This document shows, piece after piece, positions 19,514-27,928 of a stretch of DNA of 64,000 nucleotides (position 1 is its first letter; every line of letters starts with the position of its first letter). The position numbers were made by a program, and so were the translations under genes. The DNA lies in assembly GCF_020510425.1 (NCBI RefSeq), contig NZ_JAHBAH010000001.1, positions 744,001 through 808,000 on the forward strand, given 5' to 3'. Origin of the DNA: Quatrionicoccus australiensis (lineage in GTDB: Bacteria; Pseudomonadota; Gammaproteobacteria; Burkholderiales; Rhodocyclaceae). Below the pieces are notes generated by a model. That model searched no databases, was not told where the DNA came from, and was given only the letters and a program-made list of their open reading frames with translations.

Positions 19514-21640
19514 ATGAAAAAAAAATTCTGCTGCTTGCTGCTTGCAGCCCTCTCGTCCTCGGCTTTCGCCCTTGAACTGACGCCGCTGCCACAGCAGCCA
19601 CGCGCCGCTCTGATCGCCTCGGAACTGCTCTCGCGCTATCACTACAAGACCACCCGGCTCGACGACGCACTTTCCGCACAGATTTTCGAGCGTTACCTGA
19701 AAGCACTCGATGGTGAAAAGCATTTCTTCGACCAGACCGATGTCGACCGTCTGGCACCACTGCGTACGCGGCTCGACGATGCCATCCTGAACGAGAACCT
19801 GGCCCCCGCCTTCGGCATCTTCAACCTCTATGCCCAGCGCGTCGTCGAGCGCTATACCTATGCCCGCAACCTGCTCAAGGACGGCTTTGATTTCAGTCAG
19901 CAGGAAAGCCTGCTGGTCTCGCGCGAAAAGGCGGCCTGGCCCGCCTCCGAGGCCGAGCTCAACGACCTCTGGCGCAAGCGCGTCAAGAATGACTGGTTGC
20001 GCCTGAAACTGGCCGGCAAGGACGACAAGGGCATCGTCGAAACCCTGGACAAGCGCTACGACGCCTCGATCCGCCGGATCGGCCGTCTCAAGAGCGAGGA
20101 CGCCTTCCAGATCTTCATGAATGCCTACACCACGGCAATCGAGCCGCACACCAACTACCTCGGCCCGAGTGCGACCGAGAACTTCGATATTTCGATGCGG
20201 CTATCGCTGGTCGGCATCGGTGCCGTGCTGCAGGAGCGCGAGGAATACACCACCATCCGCGAGCTGATGGCCGGCAGCCCGGCCGCCAACTCAGGCCAGC
20301 TCAAGGTTGGCGACCGCATCGTCGGCGTCGCCCAGGGCGAAGGCACGCCGATCATCGACGTAACCGGCTGGCGCCTCGACGATACCGTGCGCCTGATTCG
20401 CGGCGAAGCCGACAGCGTCGTCGTGCTCGACATCCTGCCGGCCGATGCCGGTGCCGCCGAAAAGCACAAGCTGGTACCGCTGGTACGCAAGAAGATCAGC
20501 CTGGAAGAGCAGGCGGCAAAGAAATCGATCATTCCGGTCAGCGAGGCTGGCATCACCCGGCGCATCGGCGTCATTGCTCTGCCCTCTTTCTATCAGGACT
20601 TCACAGCCAGGCAACAAGGCGAACGCGATTTCAAGAGCGCCACGCGCGATGTCGAACGCATCCTCAATGAACTGAAGAAGGAAAAGGTCGATAGTGTGCT
20701 GATCGACCTGCGTGGCAACGGTGGTGGCTCGCTGGTCGAGGCGATCGAACTGACCGGCTTGTTCATCGACAAGGGACCGGTCGTGCAGCAACGCAACGCC
20801 AGCGGCCAGATCACCGTGGAAAGCGACAGCAAGGCCGGCGTCGCCTGGGACGGTCCGCTCGGCGTCCTGATCAATCGCGAATCGGCTTCCGCCTCGGAAA
20901 TCTTCGCGGCGGCAATCCAGGATTACGGACGCGGCCTGATCATTGGCGAACCCAGCTATGGCAAGGGCACCGTGCAGACGATGATCGACATTGACCGGAT
21001 TACGCGGCATGAGCGCCCGCTTTACGGCGAACTGAAAATGACGGTCGCCCAGTTTTTCCGCATCGATGGCGGTACCACCCAATTGAAAGGCGTGACGCCG
21101 GATATCGCTTTCCCGCTGGCTACGGACGAAGACAACCGGGGCGAGTCTGCCTTCGACAACGCCCTGCCCTGGACCAAAATCAGCACCGCCAGCTATGTCC
21201 CCCTTGGTGACCACAAGGACAAGCTGAGCACCCTGCGCGCCCGACATGCGGCACGCATCAAACAGGACAAGGAGTTCGTCGCCTTGCAGGAAGACATCGC
21301 GGAAATCACGCGACTGCGCAAGGAAAACGTGATTTCGCTGAACGAAGCCGAGCGGCGAAAATTGCGTGATGAACAAGAAGCGCTGACAACACGTCGCGAG
21401 ATGCGCGATGCGGCTGGAAAGGCGAATGGCAGGGACAAGCGACCAGGCTTCCGCGACGATGGCCTGCAATCCGAGGAGCGTCCGCTGCACAGCGAACTGG
21501 CCGAAGCCGCCGAGCACAAGAATGCGCCAGACCCGTTGCTGAATGAAGCAGCTCACATTCTTGGCGATGAAGTCGGACTGCTAAAACCGGGCGCCCGCCT
21601 GGCGGCGAAAACAGGGGCAAGAGCCCAGCTGGCACGCTAG
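19514..21640 (+). CDS. prc: Carboxy-terminal processing protease Prc (tail-specific protease)
   Basis: Periplasmic S41 serine protease that trims or degrades envelope proteins from their C-termini. The start at 19514 gives MKKKFCCLLLAALSSSAFA, a signal peptide; upstream in-frame ATGs at 19463 and 19487 overlap the preceding gene. Domains: N-terminal TSP domain to about 220, PDZ at about 220-320 (LVGIGAVLQEREEYTTI), then the S41 core with NRESASASEIF carrying the catalytic serine (about residue 459) and SYGKGTVQT with the catalytic lysine. The C-terminal DUF3340-type helical region is Arg/Glu-rich. 708 residues is normal for the family. Confidence 0.92.
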   Translation: MKKKFCCLLLAALSSSAFALELTPLPQQPRAALIASELLSRYHYKTTRLDDALSAQIFERYLKALDGEKHFFDQTDVDRLAPLRTRLDDAILNENLAPAFGIFNLYAQRVVERYTYARNLLKDGFDFSQQESLLVSREKAAWPASEAELNDLWRKRVKNDWLRLKLAGKDDKGIVETLDKRYDASIRRIGRLKSEDAFQIFMNAYTTAIEPHTNYLGPSATENFDISMRLSLVGIGAVLQEREEYTTIRELMAGSPAANSGQLKVGDRIVGVAQGEGTPIIDVTGWRLDDTVRLIRGEADSVVVLDILPADAGAAEKHKLVPLVRKKISLEEQAAKKSIIPVSEAGITRRIGVIALPSFYQDFTARQQGERDFKSATRDVERILNELKKEKVDSVLIDLRGNGGGSLVEAIELTGLFIDKGPVVQQRNASGQITVESDSKAGVAWDGPLGVLINRESASASEIFAAAIQDYGRGLIIGEPSYGKGTVQTMIDIDRITRHERPLYGELKMTVAQFFRIDGGTTQLKGVTPDIAFPLATDEDNRGESAFDNALPWTKISTASYVPLGDHKDKLSTLRARHAARIKQDKEFVALQEDIAEITRLRKENVISLNEAERRKLRDEQEALTTRREMRDAAGKANGRDKRPGFRDDGLQSEERPLHSELAEAAEHKNAPDPLLNEAAHILGDEVGLLKPGARLAAKTGARAQLAR

Positions 21641-21651
21641 CAAACGGCAAA

Positions 21652-21683
21652 GCATGCAGCAGGCAACATGACCTGCTGCATGC
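21652..21683 (+). repeat. 12-bp perfect inverted repeat after prc
   Basis: Arms 21652-21663 and 21672-21683 with an 8-nt loop. It lies just downstream of the prc stop and could form a strong RNA hairpin, but no T-tract follows, so it is either a Rho-assisted or weak terminator or a transcript stabiliser. Confidence 0.6.
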
Positions 21684-21886
21684 CGGACAGCAAATGTCCC
21701 CAGCGCAGCACTCCGGAAATACCGGGCTAGCGGAAGCCTTCCGGAAATTTAAAAATAAACAACTAAAAACAATGCACTAGAAGCACCTTCCGGACCCGAT
21801 GACCCAGTCTGGCCTTTGGTATGGATATTGCGCCTTGAATAACTCCAAAGTTCTTCCCAGTTTGTTTTCACCAATATGGAGGTTCC

Positions 21887-23335
21887 ATGCCCCGCAAGAT
21901 GTTCCCCGCCCTTGGTCTGATGGCCGCAATGATGGTTGCCGCGTTCCCGGCCCAGGCTGCTTCGCTGCAGGAAGCAGCCGACCTGCTCGGCGCAGCGAAA
22001 ACCAAAAGCATCGAGTTCTCCGGTGCCGGCCACTGGTATCAGTTCGGCCAGGCCCCCAGTGCCGTGCTCCCCTGGCCGCAGTTCGACGTCAGCAGCTACA
22101 AGGCCGAGATCAATTACGAAACAGCCAGCGCCGGCGTCCATATCACCCGCATCCAGGCCGACGACCCGAAACGCCGCCGTCCGGCCCCGACCACGCAGTG
22201 GGTAAACCAATACGTCAGCGGCAAATATGCCTGGAACCTGCCGGTCGAGAGCGCGCCGCAAACCCCGTCGGCGCAGCCGGCTGCGGTCGAGGAACGCCGT
22301 GCTGAAATCTGGTCGACACCACAAGGCTTCGTCAAGGCGGCTCTGGCCAACAATGCCGTGAGCAAGCCGGATAAGGGCGGCGTCGAAGTCACGTTTACCG
22401 TCGATGGCAAATATCGCGTGGTCGGCCGCATCAATGCGAAGAACGATGTCGAGCAGGTGCAAACCTGGATCGATACGCCAGTCCTCGGCGACACCCTGGT
22501 CGAAACGAAATTCTCCGACTACCAGGACTTCAAGGGTGTCCGCTTCCCGGCCCGTATCATTCGTGAACAGGGCGGCCACCCGGTCCTTGCCCTTGGCATC
22601 GAAACGGTCAAGGCCAATAGCGAGGTCGCGATCACGCCCCCGGACAGCGTCAGCAAGGCCGCGCCTGCAGCGATCAGTGTCAAGTCCGACAAGCTGGCCG
22701 AAGGCGTCTTCTACCTGACAGGTGGCACCCACCACAGCGTCGCCATTGAGCAGAAGGACCATGTCGTGCTGGTCGAGGCGCCGCTCAACGAGGCGCGCTC
22801 GCTTGCATTGATCGAGAAGATCAAGGAAATCATCCCGGGCAAGCCGATCAAGACCCTGGTCAATTCGCACTTCCACTTTGACCATTCGGGCGGCCTACGC
22901 ACCTTCGTCGATGCCGGTGCCACCATCGTCACCCACAAGCTGAACGAGCCTTACTACAAGAAGGCATGGGCTGCACCGCGCAGCATCAATCCGGACCGTC
23001 TCGCCAAGTCGGGCAAGGCAGCGAAATTCGAGACATTCGGCGACAAGTACGTGATTTCTGATGGTACGCGCAAGATCGAACTGCACAATATCGCCAGCAG
23101 CGGCCATAACGACGGTTTTGCGCTGATCTATCTGCCGGCCGAGAAGATCCTGATCGAAGCCGACGCCTTCACGCCAGGTGCCGTTGGCGCCCCCCTGCCT
23201 GCTTCACCGAATCCGTACAGCGTCAATCTCTACGACAACATCCAGCGCCTGAAACTGGATGTTGACCAGATCGCCCCGCTGCATGGCCGCCTGGTGAAAC
23301 TGGCCGACCTGAAAGCGGCCATCGGACAGAAATAA
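21887..23335 (+). CDS. Exported metallo-beta-lactamase-fold hydrolase with N-terminal extra domain
   Basis: 482-residue exported protein. Signal peptide MPRKMFPALGLMAAMMVAAFPAQAA; strong RBS GGAGG upstream. The first roughly 240 residues form a beta-rich domain (with FSGAGHWYQFGQAP) of unknown role. The MBL domain follows, with the metal motif HFHFDHSGG at residues 328-336, ASSGHNDGFALIYLP at about 404-418 and a final HGR (about 465). The class covers lactonases, thioesterases, glyoxalases and sulfatases, so the reaction cannot be named. It stands alone, with an AT-rich upstream region and a terminator behind it. Confidence 0.86.
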   Translation: MPRKMFPALGLMAAMMVAAFPAQAASLQEAADLLGAAKTKSIEFSGAGHWYQFGQAPSAVLPWPQFDVSSYKAEINYETASAGVHITRIQADDPKRRRPAPTTQWVNQYVSGKYAWNLPVESAPQTPSAQPAAVEERRAEIWSTPQGFVKAALANNAVSKPDKGGVEVTFTVDGKYRVVGRINAKNDVEQVQTWIDTPVLGDTLVETKFSDYQDFKGVRFPARIIREQGGHPVLALGIETVKANSEVAITPPDSVSKAAPAAISVKSDKLAEGVFYLTGGTHHSVAIEQKDHVVLVEAPLNEARSLALIEKIKEIIPGKPIKTLVNSHFHFDHSGGLRTFVDAGATIVTHKLNEPYYKKAWAAPRSINPDRLAKSGKAAKFETFGDKYVISDGTRKIELHNIASSGHNDGFALIYLPAEKILIEADAFTPGAVGAPLPASPNPYSVNLYDNIQRLKLDVDQIAPLHGRLVKLADLKAAIGQK

Positions 23336-23348
23336 GACATCCACTCAC

Positions 23349-23375
23349 GGGGTCGGCGGAATGCCGGCCCCTTTT
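23349..23375 (+). terminator. Intrinsic terminator after the MBL-fold gene
   Basis: 9-bp stem (23349-23357 with 23363-23371, one G-T pair), 5-nt loop, TTTT tail on the plus strand. Confidence 0.8.
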
Positions 23376-23425
23376 ACAAGCTCTGCAGCGCAGCCAGAAC
23401 CGAAGCAAAGGATATCTGCTTCCTT

Positions 23426-23911
23426 TTAGCGTCTGGTCGCCGGATCCCAGTGCTCGGCAATCCGGCCATTCTCGATACGGAACTGGTCGAACCAGGTAGT
23501 GGTGTATTTCACCCCGGGATTCTTTGGGTCGTCGTATTCCCGGACAAAACTCAGGGTCACCCAATCACCGTCGGCCAGGATGGCCACCAGTGGCGCCTTG
23601 ACCCGTGCTTCAATGGGCTTGGCTGTCGCTACCTTGGCAAAGAATTCAACAAAGGCAGCACGCCCGGTCGGCACATTCGGATTGTGCTGAATATAGGACT
23701 CGGCGAGATATTTATCCGCCAACTCCATATGCCCGCCCTCAAACACCTCGCGCCAGAAGTCGTAAACCAGTTTCTTGTTGGCTGCCAAACGGGCATCCGG
23801 GCTGGCCAGAAGCTGTTCATGATGTGGATTCGCAGCTACCGGCACCTGAGCCGCCGCTGAGGTGATCAAGGTGCAGGCAAAAAGAGGGGCACAAAAAAGG
23901 GAAAGTTTCAT
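23426..23911 (-). CDS. Secreted NTF2/SnoaL-like protein
   Basis: 161-residue exported protein. The start at 23911 gives MKLSLFCAPLFACTLITSAAAQV, a signal peptide. The mature part has the pattern KKLVYDFWREVFEGG, ADKYLAESYIQHNPNVPTGR and a final strand GRIAEHWDPATRR, characteristic of SnoaL-like polyketide cyclase/NTF2-fold proteins. These cover isomerases, small hydrolases and binding proteins; no reaction can be assigned. Last gene of the minus-strand redox run; 141 bp separate it from the cytochrome gene upstream. Confidence 0.82.
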   Translation of the reverse strand: MKLSLFCAPLFACTLITSAAAQVPVAANPHHEQLLASPDARLAANKKLVYDFWREVFEGGHMELADKYLAESYIQHNPNVPTGRAAFVEFFAKVATAKPIEARVKAPLVAILADGDWVTLSFVREYDDPKNPGVKYTTTWFDQFRIENGRIAEHWDPATRR

Positions 23912-24052
23912 GTTCGCTTTGATAAAAGGCCTGCTCTCCGACTCAGAGGGCTTGCCGAAAGGCGGGCGCCGACAATGCTTCAGCACGCCCACCGATAGCT
24001 CAGACGTAAAAAGAGCAGCCCACCGAACGATGGTCTGCTCCCGGCAATAACC

Positions 24053-24538
24053 TCAGAGCTTGATGCGGTAATCGTCGTGGCAAGCCTTGCAGGTGGCGGT
24101 AACCTTGCCGAACTGAGCCTTCACGGCTGCCACATCGGAGGTGTTGGCGACCTTGACCAGTTCATTGGTTTCGCGTGCCAGATTGCCGGCTATTTCACCG
24201 GCCTTGCTGCCGGCAGCGAAGAATTCGGGCTTGGTGGCCGTGTCGTGCCAGCCCTTGCCCTGCTCGGTGCCCGCTGCAAACAGGCTGCCGATGCCGGAGT
24301 TGGAGACGGCGGCCAGCGCGGTGGCGGCCTTGATCACCTCGTCCTTGTCGTAGACGGCGGCTTCGAGCGCCAGCTTGACACGGCCGCAGGTCCAGCCGAT
24401 TACCTGGAACACCGATTGCCGCCATTTGATCAGGGTTTCCGGCTTGGCTGCCGCCTGTTGGGCATAGACGCCGGCGGAAGCAGCGAGAAGGCTGCCGCCG
24501 ATGACGGACGCCAGAAGAACTTGGTGAGACTTGCGCAT
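24053..24538 (-). CDS. Class II cytochrome c (cytochrome c'-like), copy 1
   Basis: 161-residue periplasmic monoheme cytochrome. The start at 24538 gives MRKSHQVLLASVIGGSLLAASAGVYAQ, a signal peptide. The heme site CKACHDDYR lies at the extreme C-terminus, as in four-helix cytochrome c'. The N-terminal motif KPETLIKWRQSVFQVIGW and the GTEQGKGWHDT segment are shared with the second copy at 40528-40995; the two are roughly 55-60 % identical by eye. Such proteins bind NO or transfer electrons. It sits between the NTF2-like and peroxiredoxin genes. Confidence 0.92.
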   Translation of the reverse strand: MRKSHQVLLASVIGGSLLAASAGVYAQQAAAKPETLIKWRQSVFQVIGWTCGRVKLALEAAVYDKDEVIKAATALAAVSNSGIGSLFAAGTEQGKGWHDTATKPEFFAAGSKAGEIAGNLARETNELVKVANTSDVAAVKAQFGKVTATCKACHDDYRIKL

Positions 24539-24567
24539 TGGACTTCCTCTATCAGTTTGGTTGAAAC

Positions 24568-24608
24568 GAAAAAAGCCGGGTGAAGGCAAGCAGCCCACAT
24601 CCGGCTTC
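24568..24608 (-). terminator. Probable terminator between peroxiredoxin and cytochrome c' genes
   Basis: 8-bp stem (24572-24579 with 24601-24608) with a long loop of about 21 nt, followed on the minus strand by a TTTTTTCG tract. It lies just after the peroxiredoxin stop and may partly separate that gene from the cytochrome c' gene. Confidence 0.55.
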
Positions 24609-24632
24609 AAGGAACAGGCCCATGTGGGCGGC

Positions 24633-25211
24633 CTATTTTTTTGTTGCCAGGCCCTGGACGACTGCCAAGGCCTGCTCGACATTGGCGGTCGGTGTCACGC
24701 CGCCGATGGTCGCGGCAATCTTGCCGTCCGGTGTGACGATGAAGGTAGTACGTTCGGCAAAACCATGATCGAGATCCTCACCCTTGCTGTCCTTGCGGCC
24801 GGCAACGGCATCCCGGACGGTCAACGCATAGGATTTGGCGATTTTGCCGCTGGCATCGGAGGCAACGACCAGCTTGCCGGCGCAGTAATCGGGATCGGCC
24901 GAAAACTTGTTGAGACGGGCAATGCTGTCGAGCGATACGCCGACGATGCTGGCTCCGGCCGCAGCGAACTTGTCGATGTTCTCGGCAAAGGTATGCGCCT
25001 GGATATTGCAGCCGTTGGTATAGGCCGAGGGATAGAAATAGACGACAACCGGGCCTTTCTTCAGCGCATCCTTGAGCGAGAAGTCAAAGGCCTTGCCAGC
25101 GAGTGAGGCCTGCGTGCGGAACTCCGGTGCGACATCGCCGGCATCGAGCGCAGCCAGGGCAGGCAAGGAAAAGAGTGCGGCGAACAGGCCGGCAGTCAGT
25201 AGTTTTTTCAT
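24633..25211 (-). CDS. Exported peroxiredoxin (AhpC/TSA, BCP-like)
   Basis: 192-residue exported thiol peroxidase. The start at 25211 gives MKKLLTAGLFAALFSLPALAA, a signal peptide. The active-site loop YFYPSAYTNGCNIQAHTF carries the T-x-x-C of peroxiredoxins with the peroxidatic cysteine at about residue 68; a further Cys (DPDYC, about 116) may act in resolution. TTFIVTPDGKIAATIGG is the usual later beta strand. It would detoxify peroxides produced in or entering the periplasm. It is surrounded by cytochrome c genes, which suggests a redox-stress role in that pathway. Confidence 0.88.
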   Translation of the reverse strand: MKKLLTAGLFAALFSLPALAALDAGDVAPEFRTQASLAGKAFDFSLKDALKKGPVVVYFYPSAYTNGCNIQAHTFAENIDKFAAAGASIVGVSLDSIARLNKFSADPDYCAGKLVVASDASGKIAKSYALTVRDAVAGRKDSKGEDLDHGFAERTTFIVTPDGKIAATIGGVTPTANVEQALAVVQGLATKK

Positions 25212-25239
25212 GGATTTTCTCTGTAGGTTAATGGGCACC

Positions 25240-25941
25240 CTAGCGCCCGGAGATGTAATCGGCCAGCGCGTCGATTTCGGCATCGCTGAGGGTTTTCGCC
25301 ATCGTGTTCATGATGCCGCCCGGGCTGTTATGGCGAACGCCGGCGCGCCATTCCATCAACTGCTTCTGCAGATAGCGACGATGCTGCCCGACGATCAGCG
25401 GTGTTTCGGCCGCACTCGGCACACCGCCGGCACTGCGCTCGTTGTGACAACCGACGCACGCGAGAATGCCACGCGCCGGGTCGCCCTCGTGGAACAGTTT
25501 TCTACCGACCGGGTTGTCGCCCTTGCCATCGCCCTGCATCGCCTTCTGACTGGAGAAATAGGCTGCGATGTCGGCGAGATCAACTGCCGACACCGTTTTC
25601 GCCATCACCGCCATGGTTTCGTTCTCACGCTTGCCGGAACGGAACTCGCCAAACTGCTTGATGATGTAGCCAACATTCTGGCCGGCCAGGCGAGGGAACT
25701 TGCCGATATTGCCGACCCCGTCCTCGATGTCATTGGCGTTGCCATCGTGACCGTGGCATTCGACGCAGCGCTCGTCTTCGGCCTTGAGCCGGCCGGCTGC
25801 AGCATTGCCCTGGTGAATCACCGGTGCAGCCACCTTGACCGCAGGCGCGGCTTTCGCCGCGGGCCTGGCGGACTGGGCGAGGAGCGGACCGGCGGCGAGG
25901 AGGAGCAGGCCGCCGAGAAAAAATGACGCAGAGATACGCAT
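25240..25941 (-). CDS. Diheme c-type cytochrome (c4-like)
   Basis: 233-residue periplasmic electron carrier. The start at 25941 gives MRISASFFLGGLLLLAAGPLLAQ, a signal peptide; the ATG overlaps the upstream gene's stop (TGATG). Two class I domains are visible, with heme motifs CVECHGHDG (about residue 60) and CVGCHNERS (about 158). Distal methionines are likely in the IGKFPRLAGQN...ETMAVMAK and GGIMNTMAKTLSD regions. The architecture matches cytochrome c4-type proteins that feed terminal oxidases. Translational coupling to the class II-type cytochrome upstream suggests a paired function. Confidence 0.92.
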   Translation of the reverse strand: MRISASFFLGGLLLLAAGPLLAQSARPAAKAAPAVKVAAPVIHQGNAAAGRLKAEDERCVECHGHDGNANDIEDGVGNIGKFPRLAGQNVGYIIKQFGEFRSGKRENETMAVMAKTVSAVDLADIAAYFSSQKAMQGDGKGDNPVGRKLFHEGDPARGILACVGCHNERSAGGVPSAAETPLIVGQHRRYLQKQLMEWRAGVRHNSPGGIMNTMAKTLSDAEIDALADYISGR

Positions 25942-26321
25942 CAGGATTTCTTGTAAAAATTGTGGCACGCCTTGCAAGCCCGAGAGAGCTCGGTTGCCTT
26001 CAGGTTGGCCGTCTCGAAATCCTTGGCGCTGGCGAGTTTCTGGATATCGTTACTGAGATCCTTGCTCTGTTTCGAAATGGTCACCGCATCAGGCGCATCG
26101 CCTTTTTGCACGTAATAGGCCTCGATCTGCGCAAACATGCCGGCCAACTCCTTTGCATCGGCAATGCTGCCAGGTGCGTTGCCGACACCGACGTTGCCGG
26201 TCAGACTTTTGTGGGTATCTTCGACCGAGCGCATGAAATCATCGTCGATGGCGGTTTCGGCAGAGACAATCCCGATGCTTAACAACAAGGCGGCGAGGAA
26301 AAGTGAAGCTGTTTTTTTCAT
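25941..26321 (-). CDS. Small class II-type cytochrome c
   Basis: 126-residue exported protein. The start at 26321 gives MKKTASLFLAALLLSIGIVSA, a signal peptide. It is predicted helical and ends CKACHNFYKKS, a C-terminal heme site like that of cytochrome c'. The motif MRSVEDTHKSLTGNVG near the mature N-terminus is unlike the two cytochrome c' copies, so it is a different subfamily. The stop overlaps the diheme cytochrome start by one base. Confidence 0.88.
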   Translation of the reverse strand: MKKTASLFLAALLLSIGIVSAETAIDDDFMRSVEDTHKSLTGNVGVGNAPGSIADAKELAGMFAQIEAYYVQKGDAPDAVTISKQSKDLSNDIQKLASAKDFETANLKATELSRACKACHNFYKKS

Positions 26322-26371
26322 GATGATTGGGGAGTGATTCATATTTTTTTGCTCCGACCGGTCAACACGAC

Positions 26372-26410
26372 ACAACAGCCCGAAAAGCCGGAGGCCTTGC
26401 GGGCTGTTGT
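26372..26410 (-). terminator. Hairpin between the DUF1501 gene and the cytochrome genes
   Basis: 11-bp perfect inverted repeat (26372-26382 with 26400-26410), 17-nt loop, immediately downstream of the DUF1501 stop on the minus strand. No T-tract follows. It may mark a processing site or a weak terminator separating the two halves of the run. Confidence 0.5.
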
Positions 26411-26441
26411 TCATGTATCTGGAACGGATGTACGACCAGGA

Positions 26442-27893
26442 CTAGGCCAGGAGTTCCTTGATGACCTTGCCGTAAACCACGGTCGGACGCTCGGAACGAC
26501 CGTTGTTCAGGAAGGTCGTCTTGAGGTGATCGAGGCCGAGCAAATGCAGCACGGTGGCGTGCAGGTCATAGGTATCGACTGCTGTGTCCTTGTCGGCCAC
26601 TTGCAGACCGATCTCGTCGGTTGCGCCATGGGTGTAGCCCGCCTTGACGCCAGCGCCCGCCATCCACTGGGTGTAACCCCACGGATTGTGGTCGCGGCCA
26701 GTACCGCTTTCGCCCCAAGAGGTGCGGCCGAATTCGGAGGTCCAGACAACCAGCGTCGATTCGAGCAGACCGCGTGACTTCAGGTCGGCAAGAAGACCGG
26801 CGATCGGCTTGTCCACCATGCGGGCCTGGGTGCCGTGATTGCCTTCCAGGTCGCTGTGGGCATCCCAGCTGCGGCGCTCGTTGTCCGAAACGTTTTCCGG
26901 GTGGCCGGAGACGACATGCACGAAACGCACGCCGCGCTCGACCAGGCGACGGGCGCGTAGCAGCACCTTGCCGTAGCTCTCGCTGGTCTTGTCGTCGAGA
27001 CCGTAGAGCTTCTTGGTGGCATCGCTTTCCTTGTCGAGATCGACGGCTTCCGGGGCAGCGCGCTGCATGCGGTCGGCCAGTTCGTAGGACTCGAGACGGG
27101 CGCGCAGTTCGCTGTCTTCCGGGCGACGATCGGCACCGATCCGGTTGAGCGTCTTGAGCAGATCGAGCGAACCGCGCTGCTGCGCGACCGAACGCAGCTC
27201 CGGGCGTTCGAGATAAAGAATCGGGGAATCGCCTGGACGGAACGGCGTGCCCTGATAGACGGCAGGCAGGAAGCCGGAGCTCCAGTTTACCGAACCGGCG
27301 CTCGGCTCACGGTCACCGTTGTAGAGCACGACGTAGGACGGCAGGTCCGGATTCAGCGAACCCAGCGCGTAGTTCACCCACGCGCCGAGCGACGGCCGGC
27401 CCGGATTGACGTCACCGGTGTTGAGCTTGAGGATGGAAATATCGTGCGTCGCGCCAACCGTCACGCTCGACTTGATGAAGGCAATCTTGTCGGCATGTTC
27501 GGCCAGGTTGGGCAGCAGATTGGAGAACCATGCACCGCTGTCACCGTACTGCTTCCAGGTCCGCTTGTCGGAAGCGAACAGCTTGCCGACCCCACCCTGG
27601 GTACTGGTCTTGATGCCCTTCATGAAAGAAGCCGGGGTTTCCTTGCCAGCCAGCTTGATCAATTCGGGCTTGTAGTCATAAAGGTCCAGCGTCGAAGGCG
27701 CGCCGTTCTGGTGCAACCAGATCACGGACTTGACCTTGGCCGGAAAATGCGGCGACTTGGGGGCCAAGGGATTGGCCAGGTCGGCCGCCGAAGCGGCATT
27801 GATGAAACCGATACCCGGGATGAAACCGCTGGCAGCGGCACCGCCCAGACCAAGACCGGACTTGATCAGAAAATCACGACGATTGATGCTCAT
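26442..27893 (-). CDS. DUF1501 protein, Tat-exported, alkaline-phosphatase-like fold
   Basis: 483-residue protein with a twin-arginine signal (NRRDFLIKSGLGLGG) at the N-terminus, then KSVIWLHQNGAPSTLDLYDYKP, typical of DUF1501 (PF07394). Later motifs VVWTSEFGRTSWGE and GRDHNPWGY (about residues 384-410) look like metal-binding loops; the family is regarded as related to sulfatases and alkaline phosphatases. The substrate is unknown. DUF1501 genes are typically paired with PSCyt2/PSD1 genes, abundantly in Planctomycetes and Verrucomicrobia, and exactly that pair is present here: the partner is 35 bp upstream. Confidence 0.9.
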   Translation of the reverse strand: MSINRRDFLIKSGLGLGGAAASGFIPGIGFINAASAADLANPLAPKSPHFPAKVKSVIWLHQNGAPSTLDLYDYKPELIKLAGKETPASFMKGIKTSTQGGVGKLFASDKRTWKQYGDSGAWFSNLLPNLAEHADKIAFIKSSVTVGATHDISILKLNTGDVNPGRPSLGAWVNYALGSLNPDLPSYVVLYNGDREPSAGSVNWSSGFLPAVYQGTPFRPGDSPILYLERPELRSVAQQRGSLDLLKTLNRIGADRRPEDSELRARLESYELADRMQRAAPEAVDLDKESDATKKLYGLDDKTSESYGKVLLRARRLVERGVRFVHVVSGHPENVSDNERRSWDAHSDLEGNHGTQARMVDKPIAGLLADLKSRGLLESTLVVWTSEFGRTSWGESGTGRDHNPWGYTQWMAGAGVKAGYTHGATDEIGLQVADKDTAVDTYDLHATVLHLLGLDHLKTTFLNNGRSERPTVVYGKVIKELLA

Positions 27894-27928
27894 ATGTTTT
27901 GTTCCTTGAAAATTGAATGTCGCGGCGC

